Shown here: in pieces, positions 35,626 through 44,313 of the stretch | Layout: each line of letters opens with the position of its first letter | Position numbering within the stretch: the first letter of the stretch is position 1 | Source of the DNA: Rossellomorea sp. BNER | Lineage (GTDB): Bacteria; Bacillota; Bacilli; Bacillales; Bacillaceae_B | DNA length: 64,000 bases | Reading direction: 5' to 3' | Assembly: GCA_024213275.1 (NCBI GenBank) | Contig: JANAVG010000007.1 | Location: 186,001 to 250,000 of the forward strand | Made by a program: the position numbers and the translations under genes | The notes under the pieces: model-generated | What the model was told of the DNA's origin: nothing | Seen by the model: only the letters and a program-made list of their open reading frames with translations | Databases searched by the model: none

Positions 35626-36564
35626 ATGGATTTAGAAGGAATAGAATCTTTTTTGACCGTCGCGCATACAAAAAGCATATCCAAAGCTGCGGCTAGCCTG
35701 CATATTACTCAACCGACCTTAAGTACAAGAATTCGGAAATTAGAAGAAAGTTTGGGATATATATTACTAGAAAGAAGTTGGGAAGGTGTTAGATTATCTA
35801 ATCAGGGGTATTACTTTTTACCTTATGCGATACAATTACTTCGTGAATTGAGTAATGCCTCCACCGTTTTAACAGATTTCAATGTTTCAGGTTACGAAAC
35901 AACTATTAAAGAAATCACACATAATAATAAAGATTTTAAGATTGGGATCAACTCCTGGCTTGCACCTGTTTTCACAAAAACGATTATATCTGTGCTTAGT
36001 AAGCATTTTCCAAATTTAGAGTATAAATTTGTGACAAGGCCTACAAATATTTTGAAAGAATTGATTCATTATGATGGCATTCATTTAGGAATTTATTATC
36101 AAAATGAGAAAAAAACAAATTTCTATCACCGTTCATTAATAGAGGATGAAATGGTCCTAATCTGTTCTGATGAAGATTCGGCCATTATTCAAAATAATAT
36201 TGATCATGTACATAAACTAGAAAAGCCTTATCTATTATTCGACAACCCAATTTTAGCTAATAATACTAACATGGTGAACTCTATTTTAAGTAGATTAAAT
36301 ATTAATAAGTTTCAAGTTGTAGATGATTTCAATGTGATGATTACTTATCTGACCTCAGGAAAAGGCTACATCATTTTACCTAGAACAGGTTTATTTCAAC
36401 TTCCAAATTTCCCCACCATCCCAATTAAAATGATCCCACTCGGAGAGCAGTTGCCAAGTTTAGGGATTCACTTGGGCTATAATAAAAGCAATTTATTCAT
36501 GGAACAAATCAAGATAATAGAACAAGAGTTATCAACTTTTTTTAAGAAAGAGAATGTAAGCTAG
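35626..36564 (+). CDS. LysR-family transcriptional regulator
   Basis: A protein of 312 residues from the ATG at 35626 (AAAGGATG; the frame is open to 35605). The N-terminal winged helix (GIESFLTVAHTKSISKAAASLHITQPTLSTRIRKLEESLG) is a clear LysR domain, followed by a two-lobed effector domain. It is transcribed away from the M20-transporter operon across a 244-bp gap, the usual arrangement for an activator of the neighbouring operon. Inducer unknown, perhaps the amide substrate. Confidence 0.9.
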   Translation: MDLEGIESFLTVAHTKSISKAAASLHITQPTLSTRIRKLEESLGYILLERSWEGVRLSNQGYYFLPYAIQLLRELSNASTVLTDFNVSGYETTIKEITHNNKDFKIGINSWLAPVFTKTIISVLSKHFPNLEYKFVTRPTNILKELIHYDGIHLGIYYQNEKKTNFYHRSLIEDEMVLICSDEDSAIIQNNIDHVHKLEKPYLLFDNPILANNTNMVNSILSRLNINKFQVVDDFNVMITYLTSGKGYIILPRTGLFQLPNFPTIPIKMIPLGEQLPSLGIHLGYNKSNLFMEQIKIIEQELSTFFKKENVS

Positions 36565-36828
36565 AGGCAAGGGTGGTTCTGACTACTATCTGAACTACCC
36601 TCTCACACAAAATTAATATTATAGCTGCCTACAAGGGTAATAAAAAAGGGTAGGATTCATTTAAAACCTTTATAGGATGAAAGCAGTATGTGGACAATAG
36701 TTCAAAGCCTTTGGAAATGAAAATATCCTTACCTGCCTTCCACATTTTGATTTTCAGCTATATTTTAAAAGGTTTAGTCTAATTAAAAAAGTTGAAAATT
36801 ACATGCTAATGACAATGATCCTCCTAAC
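36565..36828. other. Intergenic region, no gene seen
   Basis: AT-rich spacer between the LysR gene and the convergent phosphoesterase. CTACCC at 36595 and GGGTAG at 36649 could pair as a long weak hairpin for the LysR transcript; nothing else was recognised. Confidence 0.3.
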
Positions 36829-36854
36829 AAAAAAAGAGCCACCTTAGGTAGCTC
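36829..36854 (-). terminator. Terminator of the second phosphoesterase gene
   Basis: Minus-strand stem GAGCTACC / GGTGGCTC (one mismatch) followed by TTTTTTTG, about 120 bp after the stop at 36976. Confidence 0.6.
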
Positions 36855-36975
36855 AAATCCGAAATGATTAATTTTAAACATTCCCCATTTCCCTTCCATT
36901 GGACACAGGAATACAAACTAGTAGATGTTGCTTCCCCCGTTCTAGAACGAATGGATATTTTATTAGAACACTTTT

Positions 36976-37935
36976 CTAATTTAAGGTATAAATCGTATGT
37001 TGATATTCTTTAATCCATTCTTTATTAGCAAAATTTCTTCCTTTGATTTCAACTCGATTTTTGTAAACCTCTATATATAAGCCTTGACTGCCAGTAGAAT
37101 CAATTATCGTTTCATAGCCATTTCCGTCTGGTCCCCAGATGCGATCTACTCCCCCAGAACTTACCATTGTGAAGTCATCCTGTATAAACATGTTTGGGAA
37201 ACGAAGGTCCCAATGCATGTGACCGGAAATGAAAATTGTCGATGGATACTTAGATAGGATCGATTTAAGCTCTTGATCCTGAATGACTGCATTCTTATAA
37301 TAATCTATATCTGTTCCGTAAAAAGTATTAGGAAGCGGCTGATGAAGGAAGACAAACATTGGTTTATTTGAGTCACTATGTTCCTTTAAGGATTGTTCAA
37401 GCCAATTTAATTGCTCCCCACTTAAGACAGCAGAGTCTTTTGTAGGAGAGCCAACTGGACCCCAGCTCTCTGAACCCAAAAAGAAAAAAGGGTATCCTTT
37501 AATTATCTCCTTATAGTAAACCTTATCATTTCCAGTGAAATCCAGAAACCTTTGAATTGATGCCTCATTCCCGTCGTTTTTAAAGAATTCATGATTCCCG
37601 ATTGTATAATAAGTTTTATTAGGATGAGGATGTTGATTTAGAATATCTAAGAACTTTTGATAGCTCTCTTTTCTTCCATCATTAATCATATCACCATTAA
37701 TAATCAGGGCGTCTGAATTAGGATTGATTGAATGGATATCATTCAACGCATCATGAAACATATTTTGAACTCTTTCGTTATCCACTGTAAGCTGAATATC
37801 GCTTAAAACCGGGAATGTTAAAATTGGCTTCTTATCATTGTTCTCATTTGGAAAATCTTTAGCATTTATCATAGTCGATGGATACACTAAAGCCATAACA
37901 ACTAACAAGAAAAATGAGATAAACCTTTTAATCAT
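36976..37935 (-). CDS. Secreted calcineurin-like metallophosphoesterase
   Basis: A protein of 319 residues with a signal peptide (hydrophobic 5-22, end near MINAK). The phosphoesterase motifs are PVLSDIQLT (Asp for metal 1), INGDMINDG, TIGNHEFF, FLHQPLP and SGHMHWDLRF, a full dimetal set. The catalytic domain fills the whole mature protein, unlike the LamG-containing protein at 6.4-8.2 kb. It is exported; likely a phosphodiesterase or phosphatase for scavenging. GGAGG precedes the ATG. Single gene. Confidence 0.9.
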   Translation of the reverse strand: MIKRFISFFLLVVMALVYPSTMINAKDFPNENNDKKPILTFPVLSDIQLTVDNERVQNMFHDALNDIHSINPNSDALIINGDMINDGRKESYQKFLDILNQHPHPNKTYYTIGNHEFFKNDGNEASIQRFLDFTGNDKVYYKEIIKGYPFFFLGSESWGPVGSPTKDSAVLSGEQLNWLEQSLKEHSDSNKPMFVFLHQPLPNTFYGTDIDYYKNAVIQDQELKSILSKYPSTIFISGHMHWDLRFPNMFIQDDFTMVSSGGVDRIWGPDGNGYETIIDSTGSQGLYIEVYKNRVEIKGRNFANKEWIKEYQHTIYTLN

Positions 37936-38644
37936 GTCGCAATCCTCCTAGTCTATTAACCATTTTTCTTCCTACTAACTCTCATACAATCAATATTGTT
38001 TGAAATTTTACACGTAGTTAGTCTTTTGATTGTTGTAAGTGTAACCTTCCTCCTTCCCTAAAAAATGGATGAAAAATTTACCTATTTTAATTATAAAGTT
38101 GTTGGGTTAACAGGTCAATTCATTTCAGACTATGACTTTTTTTATCCATAAAGAGAAAATATATATTTATTAATCTTATCACTAGCAAAATTTAAATCAT
38201 TTGTAGACCTTTTATAAAAAATGGTTACCTGTTTTAATAGAAGGATAGCTGTATTTAAAAAAGTTGCACCGTTTTATCCCTTTGGATAATATTGTCTAAG
38301 GGAGTATTTTTTTGCCCAAAAGAAGAAAAAACATCTGAAGTTGAAAATGGAATAAAGAAGGTCGGAATACAGGGATCAGAGCAGAAAGGTCTAAGATGTT
38401 CTTTTTTGGGAAGGTCAACTAGATTAAAACAAGAAAACAACATGAATTTTTGTTAGACTAATAACGATTCTACTTGCATTTGACTGAATTTTCTGATGGT
38501 ATTCATAATATTAGTGAGCAGTTTCTCATATGACCCCAAGATAATTCATGAAAAGGAACAAATTTAATTGGATTGTTGCTAGTGCCTAATATTGAAAATC
38601 ATTATTAAGCTAAAAAGAACCGTTTTTTGGAAGGAGTAGAATTG
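37936..38644. other. AT-rich intergenic region, no gene seen
   Basis: About 700 bp. A minus-strand open frame at 38255-38443 has no ribosome site and no recognisable product. Base composition is unremarkable and no repeats were found. Confidence 0.3.
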
Positions 38645-39439
38645 ATGACTAACCGATATTCGGAAATAGACGAAGCGATTGCTTATATTCATCAACATAT
38701 CTATGAACCCCTTTCCCTTTCCCGTTTGGCTGGTCATGTAGCATATAGTCCATACCATTTCACACGCATTTTTAAAGAAAGAATCGGACTCTCACCTCTA
38801 TATTTTGTATCTTCCCTCCGACTACAAAAGGCAAAAGAATTGTTATTACGGACAGATTTGACTGTACGCGATATCGGGTTGGAGATTGGTCAACAGAGCC
38901 TGGGAACATTCACATCCCGATTTACCGAACGGGTAGGTATGACGCCGTCCCAGTTTCGAAATTCAACGTTACAAGCGGAGGGACACTTCCAATCATTACA
39001 AAGGCTTGGTGATTGGCGTACGTCTTATCCTGATGCATTTCAACATGCCAGAATAGAAGGGTCTGTTAAATCAGAGCTTCCCTTTGAGGGTGTCATTCTG
39101 ATCGGTTTATTTTCTAAACCCATTCCTGAAGGTCCTCCTCAATACGGAACATTACTTCCTACTCTGGGGGATTTTAGTTTCACAAATGTCAGACCGGGCA
39201 TTTATTATCTTATGGCTACATCGGTCTCCTGGGGAATGCAACCCACGGATATCTTGCTCCCGCATAACACCTTGCGTACTCGATCGAAGGAGCCTATTAT
39301 CGTAGAATCCACTTCTTCTATTTTGCAGAAGGAAGTTACGCTTTACGCTCCCCGTTTGGACGATCCTCCAATCCTGATTTCCCTTCCCCTGTTGATGAAG
39401 AATTTTCTCGATCAAGTTCGTCAACATAGCAATCGATAA
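38645..39439 (+). CDS. AraC-family transcriptional regulator
   Basis: A protein of 264 residues from the ATG at 38645 (GGAAGGAG upstream). The two helix-turn-helix motifs of AraC are at the N-terminus (1-100: LSLSRLAGHVAYSPYHFTRIFKERIGLSP and VRDIGLEIGQQSLGTFTSRFTERVGMTPSQFR). The C-terminal 150 residues form an effector domain (FEGVILIGLFSKPIPEGPPQYG) of unknown ligand. The gene seems richer in G and C than its surroundings. It is followed 97 bp later by a DUF899 remnant and then an efflux pump. Confidence 0.88.
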   Translation: MTNRYSEIDEAIAYIHQHIYEPLSLSRLAGHVAYSPYHFTRIFKERIGLSPLYFVSSLRLQKAKELLLRTDLTVRDIGLEIGQQSLGTFTSRFTERVGMTPSQFRNSTLQAEGHFQSLQRLGDWRTSYPDAFQHARIEGSVKSELPFEGVILIGLFSKPIPEGPPQYGTLLPTLGDFSFTNVRPGIYYLMATSVSWGMQPTDILLPHNTLRTRSKEPIIVESTSSILQKEVTLYAPRLDDPPILISLPLLMKNFLDQVRQHSNR

Positions 39440-39535
39440 GAAATCACAGGAAATGTTACATGTTAAGATAAAACGGATTTATAAAAAAATTCATAAAGCA
39501 CAAAACTAAATCTGGCTGAGAAAGGAGAGATTATG

Positions 39536-39676
39536 ATGTCTAAAAAGATCCAAGAATTACCGAGGATCTTATTGCATGACGAGTGGTTTGTGGCCGGTAA
39601 AGAACTGCTGGCTAAAGAAAAGGAGGCCACCCGCACGTTAGACGAATTGATTGTTCCAAATTATTTATTAATATGA
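39536..39676 (+). pseudogene. N-terminal remnant of a DUF899 (thioredoxin-like) gene
   Basis: AAAGGAG and ATG start a 46-residue frame: MSKKIQELPRILLHDEWFV then AGKELLAKEKEATRTLDEL, matching the start of DUF899 proteins (normally about 230-260 residues). It ends abruptly with IVPNYLLI, where the rest of the domain is gone and AT-rich sequence begins. So this is the 5' stump of a deleted gene, perhaps once controlled by the AraC gene just upstream. Confidence 0.65.
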
Positions 39677-39834
39677 AATCATTACTAATAATGTTTGCTA
39701 GAATAAAAAGGCATTCCTTCTAAAAAAGAGTGAGTCCACCTAACAATGGAAATGATGACTAACGATATTATCATTCCTACCGAAGATACAACAATACTTT
39801 AATGAGCATTTTGTATATTGAAAGGAGCAAGAAT

Positions 39835-41322
39835 TTGAAAAATCAAAACGAATCACATCAAAACGGTGGGACATTTGGGAGCAGAAGCAACTTTTTGTTG
39901 GTCATGATTATGATTCTAGGTGTGTTTGTAGCCATTTTGAATGAAACGCTACTTAACGTAGCATTGTCAAAAATTATGGATGACTTTGGAATCGCGCCAA
40001 GTACCGCGCAATGGTTGACAACTGGATATCTCCTTGTGATCGGTGTACTCATACCGGTTACCGCTTATTTAATTCAGCGGTTCACAACAAGAAGCTTGTT
40101 CCTCGGAGCTATGGGTTTTTTTACAGTTGGAACATTGGTAGCAGCTCTCGCACCTGGGATCGAAGTACTTTTAATCGGAAGGCTGCTTCAAGCGGCTGGT
40201 ACTGGGCTACTCTTTCCTTTACTAACAAATGTGGTATTCTCCATCGTTCCTATTGAAAAAAGGGGTTCGGCAATGGGGACAATTGGAATTGTCATTACAT
40301 TTGCACCCGCGATCGGACCCACATTATCAGGGATCATTGTCGAGCATTTCAGCTGGCGGATTCTCTTCTACGGCGTACTGCCAATCGCACTGTTTGTCAT
40401 GATCTTTGCCTATGTGAAGCTTACAAATGTGACGGAGACGACTAATCCGAAGATTGATCCGATATCACTTCTCCTTTCAACTCTGGGTTTCGGGGGGATT
40501 GTGTACGGATTCAGCAGTGCCGGTGAGGGACATGGAGGTTGGACAAGCAACGTAGTCCTAATTCCAATTGCCATCGGTGTTGTATCCTTAGTTCTGTTTA
40601 CCTGGAGACAATTGACGATTTCACAACCATTACTAGATTTAAGAACCTTCAAATACAACATTTTTAGGATATCGACGCTGATTATGATGATCGTCATGAT
40701 GGCAATGTTTTCTGCGATGATGTTGCTGCCGATTTTTCTTCAGAATGCCTTAGGCTATAGTCCGTTGGAGGCCGGCTTGGTTATGTTGCCAGGAGGGATT
40801 GTCATGGGAATCATGTCGCCAATTACAGGCCGCCTATTCGATAAATTCGGTGCCAAGTGGCTTGCCCTAATTGGATTAGGATTGATCGCGATTACGCTGT
40901 GGCAATTTGCCTTTATTACATTGTCAACCTCCTACAGCACGATTATGATTTTCAATACGCTATTAATGTTGGGTATTTCAATGGTTATGATGCCGGTCAT
41001 GACCAACGCTCTGAACGAACTGCCCCCTCCGTTATATCCGCATGGAACGGCTATTATCAGCACGCTTCAGCAGGTGGCCGGCGCTGTCGGGACAGCATTG
41101 CTTGTATCCATCATGACCAATAGTTCTTCTCGTTTTATGGAAAATACGTTGATTAAGAAAGATGAGGCTTTATTACAAATTCTAGCGATGATTGCTGGAA
41201 TGAAAAGCGCTTTCTTGGTTGCATTCGGACTAGTAGCCTTAGCGTGGATCGTTTCATTATTTATAAAGCGGTCCGCTATTCAAGAAAAGAGGTTGAAGAA
41301 TAAGCAAAGTGCAACTAACTGA
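39835..41322 (+). CDS. DHA2-type MFS drug efflux transporter (EmrB/QacA family)
   Basis: A protein of 495 residues from a TTG at 39835, chosen because AAAGGAG stands 7 bases upstream; an ATG at 39802 has no ribosome site. Fourteen membrane helices are visible. Motif A-like and motif C are present: LNETLLNVALSKIMDDFGI in helix 1, GRLLQAAGTGLLFPL in helix 4, and IGIVITFAPAIGPTLSGIIVE in helix 5. It exports drugs or other lipophilic compounds with protons. A MarR-GNAT gene lies convergent, 640 bp away across the 52-bp repeat array; no direct link is visible. Confidence 0.9.
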   Translation: MKNQNESHQNGGTFGSRSNFLLVMIMILGVFVAILNETLLNVALSKIMDDFGIAPSTAQWLTTGYLLVIGVLIPVTAYLIQRFTTRSLFLGAMGFFTVGTLVAALAPGIEVLLIGRLLQAAGTGLLFPLLTNVVFSIVPIEKRGSAMGTIGIVITFAPAIGPTLSGIIVEHFSWRILFYGVLPIALFVMIFAYVKLTNVTETTNPKIDPISLLLSTLGFGGIVYGFSSAGEGHGGWTSNVVLIPIAIGVVSLVLFTWRQLTISQPLLDLRTFKYNIFRISTLIMMIVMMAMFSAMMLLPIFLQNALGYSPLEAGLVMLPGGIVMGIMSPITGRLFDKFGAKWLALIGLGLIAITLWQFAFITLSTSYSTIMIFNTLLMLGISMVMMPVMTNALNELPPPLYPHGTAIISTLQQVAGAVGTALLVSIMTNSSSRFMENTLIKKDEALLQILAMIAGMKSAFLVAFGLVALAWIVSLFIKRSAIQEKRLKNKQSATN

Positions 41323-41418
41323 TGGATTGCCTGAAGAAGTTGACGGGGGTATCAAAGGCTGTTTTGTGAGGTGTTAATCAAGACTAAGTCATAAATAGAG
41401 AGCAAAGGTTGAGAGTAA

Positions 41419-41900
41419 TCACCTTAGCTCTCTTTTGTGGTTTCACGGTACTATGGAGCTCTTTTCTTACCGTCATTTTTGCTTTTCCAGCTTTTCATGG
41501 CACCATTGAGCTCTTCTCTTACCGTCACTTTTTCTTTTCCAGCTTTTCACGGCGCCATTGAGCTCTTTTCTTACCGTCATTTTTGCTTTTGCGGTTTTTC
41601 ACGGTACTATGGAGCTCTTCTCTTACCGTCATTTTTGATTTTCCAGCTTTTCACGGCGCCATTGAGCTCTTTTCTTACCGTCATTTTTGCTTTTGCGGTT
41701 TTTCACGATACTATGGAGCTCTTTTCTTACCGCCATTTTTGCTTTTCCAGCTTTTCATGGCACCATTGAGCACTTCACTTACCGTCATTTTTGCTTTTCC
41801 AGCTTTTCACGGCGCCATTGAGCTCTTTTCATACCGTCATTTTTGCTTTTGCGGTTTTTCACGGTACTATGGAGCTCTTCTCTTACTGTCATTTTATTAA
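41419..41900. repeat. 52-bp tandem repeat array B (nine units plus edges)
   Basis: CGTCAT (or a variant) occurs at 41471, 41523, 41575, 41627, 41679, 41731, 41783, 41835 and 41887, exactly every 52 bp without any indel; a diverged unit precedes at 41419. Unit: TACCGTCATTTTTGCTTTT, then CCAGCTTTTCACGGCGCC or GCGGTTTTTCACGGTACT, then ATTGAGCTC or ATGGAGCTC. The plus strand is pyrimidine-rich. Fifty-two bases per unit rotates the reading frame, so it is not protein-coding. It lies downstream of both the MFS and MarR-GNAT genes. Confidence 0.95.
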
Positions 41901-41959
41901 AACGCCGAAGGTCATTTATTATACCTATGAATGATACAAGACTTTTTACGTAAACAAAT

Positions 41960-42889
41960 TTATTTTCTGCTAGAAAGGTCTAAATCCCACCGTTCTTCCA
42001 TTAACTTGTTCCCAGTCCATTCTTCATTTGGTTTTTCTTCCGTTAATGTAAAATGATATTTTTGATAAAGATGGCGAGCCGTATTTAATATGCTTACTGT
42101 CCATAAAAATACATGCTGGTAATTTTGTTTTTGACAGAAATGAATAGCCGTCTCCATAAGCCTTTTTCCTATACCCATTCCTTGATACCTTTCATCCAAC
42201 ACAAACCATCTAAGCTGCGCGATTGTATCACTATATTTCGTTATTGCAATCGAACCGACGATTTCACCATTCACTTCGGCAACCCATAGTTCTCCTCCGT
42301 CGGTATTGATCATAAATTCTGTTAACCCCTTCATAACGTAATATTCAAACATCTGTCCAAATTTATATGTCTTCTCGTATAAACGCCCGTGGAGATGTGC
42401 GACATACCCAACATCTCCTGGTTGAAACGATCGAATCGTCACGTTTGACTGGGAAGGATTATCGATGGTAAAAATGGATTCGATCGTTTCCATCGATGTA
42501 GTGAGCTTGGATAGATTATGTTTCGCTATGGGTTGAATCATTTTTCCGACTTCACGTCTTGCATTTTCAACAAGATCTCGATAAATGTCTTGGCCATGAT
42601 TTGTTAGATAGAGTAAATACTGACGTTTATCTTCTGTTGATTGCTTTTTATAAATGATTTCCTCTTCCTCGAATTTTTGAATCATCCTACTCATATAACC
42701 GCGGTCAATTCCAAGATTTTCTCTAGCTTCTGTTGCCGTACACCCATTTCTTTGATTGATTTCGGTGATAACCCGAGCTTCTGTAAGTGGGAAAGGCTGA
42801 CTATAAATTTTTTGATCGATCTTCCCTAGAACATTTGCATAATACCTGTTGAATTTCCGGATTTTCTCTACATATTGAATGGTTTCCAT
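41960..42889 (-). CDS. MarR-GNAT fusion protein
   Basis: A protein of 309 residues. The N-terminal 150 residues form a MarR winged helix (TATEARENLGIDRGYMSRMIQKFEEEEIIYKKQSTEDKRQYLLYLTNHG). The C-terminal 155 residues form a GNAT acetyltransferase (VTIRSFQPGDVGYVAHLHG, LRWFVLDERYQGMGIGKRLMETAI with the acetyl-CoA loop, and LYQKYHFTLTEEKPN). Such fusions are a known class, probably with ligand- or acetyl-CoA-responsive control. A sigma-A promoter with an overlapping palindrome at 42935-42968 implies autoregulation. GGGGGGTGA precedes the ATG. Confidence 0.9.
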   Translation of the reverse strand: METIQYVEKIRKFNRYYANVLGKIDQKIYSQPFPLTEARVITEINQRNGCTATEARENLGIDRGYMSRMIQKFEEEEIIYKKQSTEDKRQYLLYLTNHGQDIYRDLVENARREVGKMIQPIAKHNLSKLTTSMETIESIFTIDNPSQSNVTIRSFQPGDVGYVAHLHGRLYEKTYKFGQMFEYYVMKGLTEFMINTDGGELWVAEVNGEIVGSIAITKYSDTIAQLRWFVLDERYQGMGIGKRLMETAIHFCQKQNYQHVFLWTVSILNTARHLYQKYHFTLTEEKPNEEWTGNKLMEERWDLDLSSRK

Positions 42890-42934
42890 AGGCTCACCCC
42901 CCTTGTAATTGTTAGAAAATTCAATTTTATAATG

Positions 42935-42968
42935 ATTATACGCCTATTAGTTGACTGAATCAACTAAT
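42935..42968 (-). promoter_or_regulatory. Promoter with overlapping MarR-type operator
   Basis: On the minus strand TTGATT (42963-42958), a 17-base spacer and TATAAT (42940-42935) form a good sigma-A promoter. The perfect palindrome ATTAGTTGA-CTGAA-TCAACTAAT (42946-42968) covers the -35 box and spacer. Its half-site TAGTTGA equals that of the MarR operator at 21314. Confidence 0.82.
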
Positions 42969-43001
42969 TTCTGTGAAACCTCTCTTTTTGAAAACAAGAA
43001 A

Positions 43002-43038
43002 AATAGCCGCCATTTTTCCCATTGGCTGCTATTTTTCT
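43002..43038. terminator. Terminator beside the DUF3231 gene
   Basis: Stem AATAGCCGCCAT / ATTGGCTGCTATT (G-T and one mismatch) with a TTTTTCCC loop; ATTTTTC follows on both strands. It serves the DUF3231 gene, which ends at 43078. Confidence 0.6.
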
Positions 43039-43077
43039 CATTTTCACTTACAATGTAAGTACCAACTTACACTCAAA

Positions 43078-44085
43078 CTATTTTTTTGCCAGTTTATCAC
43101 GGTCTTCTGAAAGAGGCGGTTCTTCAAGCCAATCGTTTTTGATCATAATGTTCGCTCCATCTTTTGCGAAATCTGCAACCTCTGCTGACAGCCTGACATA
43201 ATCGATCGATATATCTTTTCTTGTGCTTGTTGCCATACTGGTTCCATAGAATCCGATACTTAGAGCCACAAGCGCGGTTGTCATAAACATCATCAGTTTA
43301 TCTGAAAATGGGGGGATCTGTGAATCGGTTATCCCTGGTTCCCATGTCATAGGTGCTGGCAGGTCATTTTCTTTTAAGATGGAACTAAAAACTTCACTAT
43401 GTTTATAAGCAATATCTTTCCCTCTTAATATATACTGTCCAACTTCTTTGGATTGACTAACTTGGCTGAATCCAATCATTGTTGCTCTTCCTAAAGCATT
43501 TCTTTGTAGATTGATAAAAATATGTGAAATTTCAATTGCCGTTAATGGTCTTTTGTCACCAAACCAACCAGACATAAATTGTTGGCTTTTAACAAAGTGA
43601 GCTTCTTTGGAAGGGTTCAAATATGGAGAACGTATGTATAACCCTTTTGATAACAATAAGTTTTTAGCCATCGTATCAAATTCCTTCAATTCACTTACGC
43701 ACTCTGAAAAGTAAGTATCAATATCGGAACGTACAGCCAATGTCTTAGAAACTGAATAAAAATTAAACGCAATAGCACCCATATTATAAACGAAATACAA
43801 AATGAAATTATCGGAAAACAATCTTGGGGCTGAAGGATTTACATCTTGTTCAACAGTAAAGCCGTATGGGACAGGGAATTGGTCTTTCTGAAAGATTTTA
43901 ATTAGCTTTTGTAAATGTGTGTCAGCTAGTTCAAGTCCATGCTGTACAATTGAACGTATTTCGGAATCCTCCGTGGTTTTTAAAAAGTAAGTAAATAAAC
44001 ATTTAGACATGCTGCTATTCATATATCCAGACCATAATTGGGAAACTTCGTTTGCTGTTAGTTTACTATTATGTGTAGATTCCAT
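43078..44085 (-). CDS. DUF3231 family protein (two repeats)
   Basis: A protein of 335 residues made of two helical repeats of about 165 residues. The first starts LTANEVSQLWSGYMNSSMSK, the second LTAIEISHIFINLQRNALGR; both continue with a helix of the type GLELADTHLQKLIKIF / GKDIAYKHSEVFSSIL and a proline-rich link (DQFPVPYGF / NDLPAPMTWEPG). This is the DUF3231 family of Bacillus, with a coat-protein-like (CotF-like) helical fold and no known function; a spore role is plausible. Single gene. Confidence 0.85.
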   Translation of the reverse strand: MESTHNSKLTANEVSQLWSGYMNSSMSKCLFTYFLKTTEDSEIRSIVQHGLELADTHLQKLIKIFQKDQFPVPYGFTVEQDVNPSAPRLFSDNFILYFVYNMGAIAFNFYSVSKTLAVRSDIDTYFSECVSELKEFDTMAKNLLLSKGLYIRSPYLNPSKEAHFVKSQQFMSGWFGDKRPLTAIEISHIFINLQRNALGRATMIGFSQVSQSKEVGQYILRGKDIAYKHSEVFSSILKENDLPAPMTWEPGITDSQIPPFSDKLMMFMTTALVALSIGFYGTSMATSTRKDISIDYVRLSAEVADFAKDGANIMIKNDWLEEPPLSEDRDKLAKK

Positions 44086-44188
44086 GATTTCATCTCCTTA
44101 CTACTTTTTATTATGTCACCCCTTTAATATGTTATTCTTTTATTAACCCATACAATATCATAGGTTATATGTATTATTTATACATAAA

Positions 44189-44268
44189 CAAAAAACAGAC
44201 TGAAACAAAAGTGTCCATTACTACGTTATAAAAAAATGAACGTTTAGGATTTACCTTTGCTCAGTCCG
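44189..44268 (-). terminator. Terminator after the TauE-like gene
   Basis: Minus-strand arms CGGACTGA and TCAGTCTG enclose about 57 bases and are followed by TTTTTTG. The long loop holds a weaker inner hairpin (AACGTTCATTTTTTTATAACGT). Confidence 0.45.
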
Positions 44269-44313
44269 AGTTATTAACTAAACGATGAATAGACCAATCT
44301 ACTTAAAAGATTC

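Noticed and set aside
38255..38443. A 62-residue minus-strand frame
   Set aside because: No ribosome site, no recognisable motif and no partner genes.
41437..41900. Phe/Ser-rich open frames of 105-110 residues over the 52-bp array
   Set aside because: They arise from the pyrimidine-rich repeat; the frame rotates with each 52-bp unit and there is no ribosome site.
41419..41900. CRISPR array
   Set aside because: Repeats abut with no unique spacers, and no cas gene is present.
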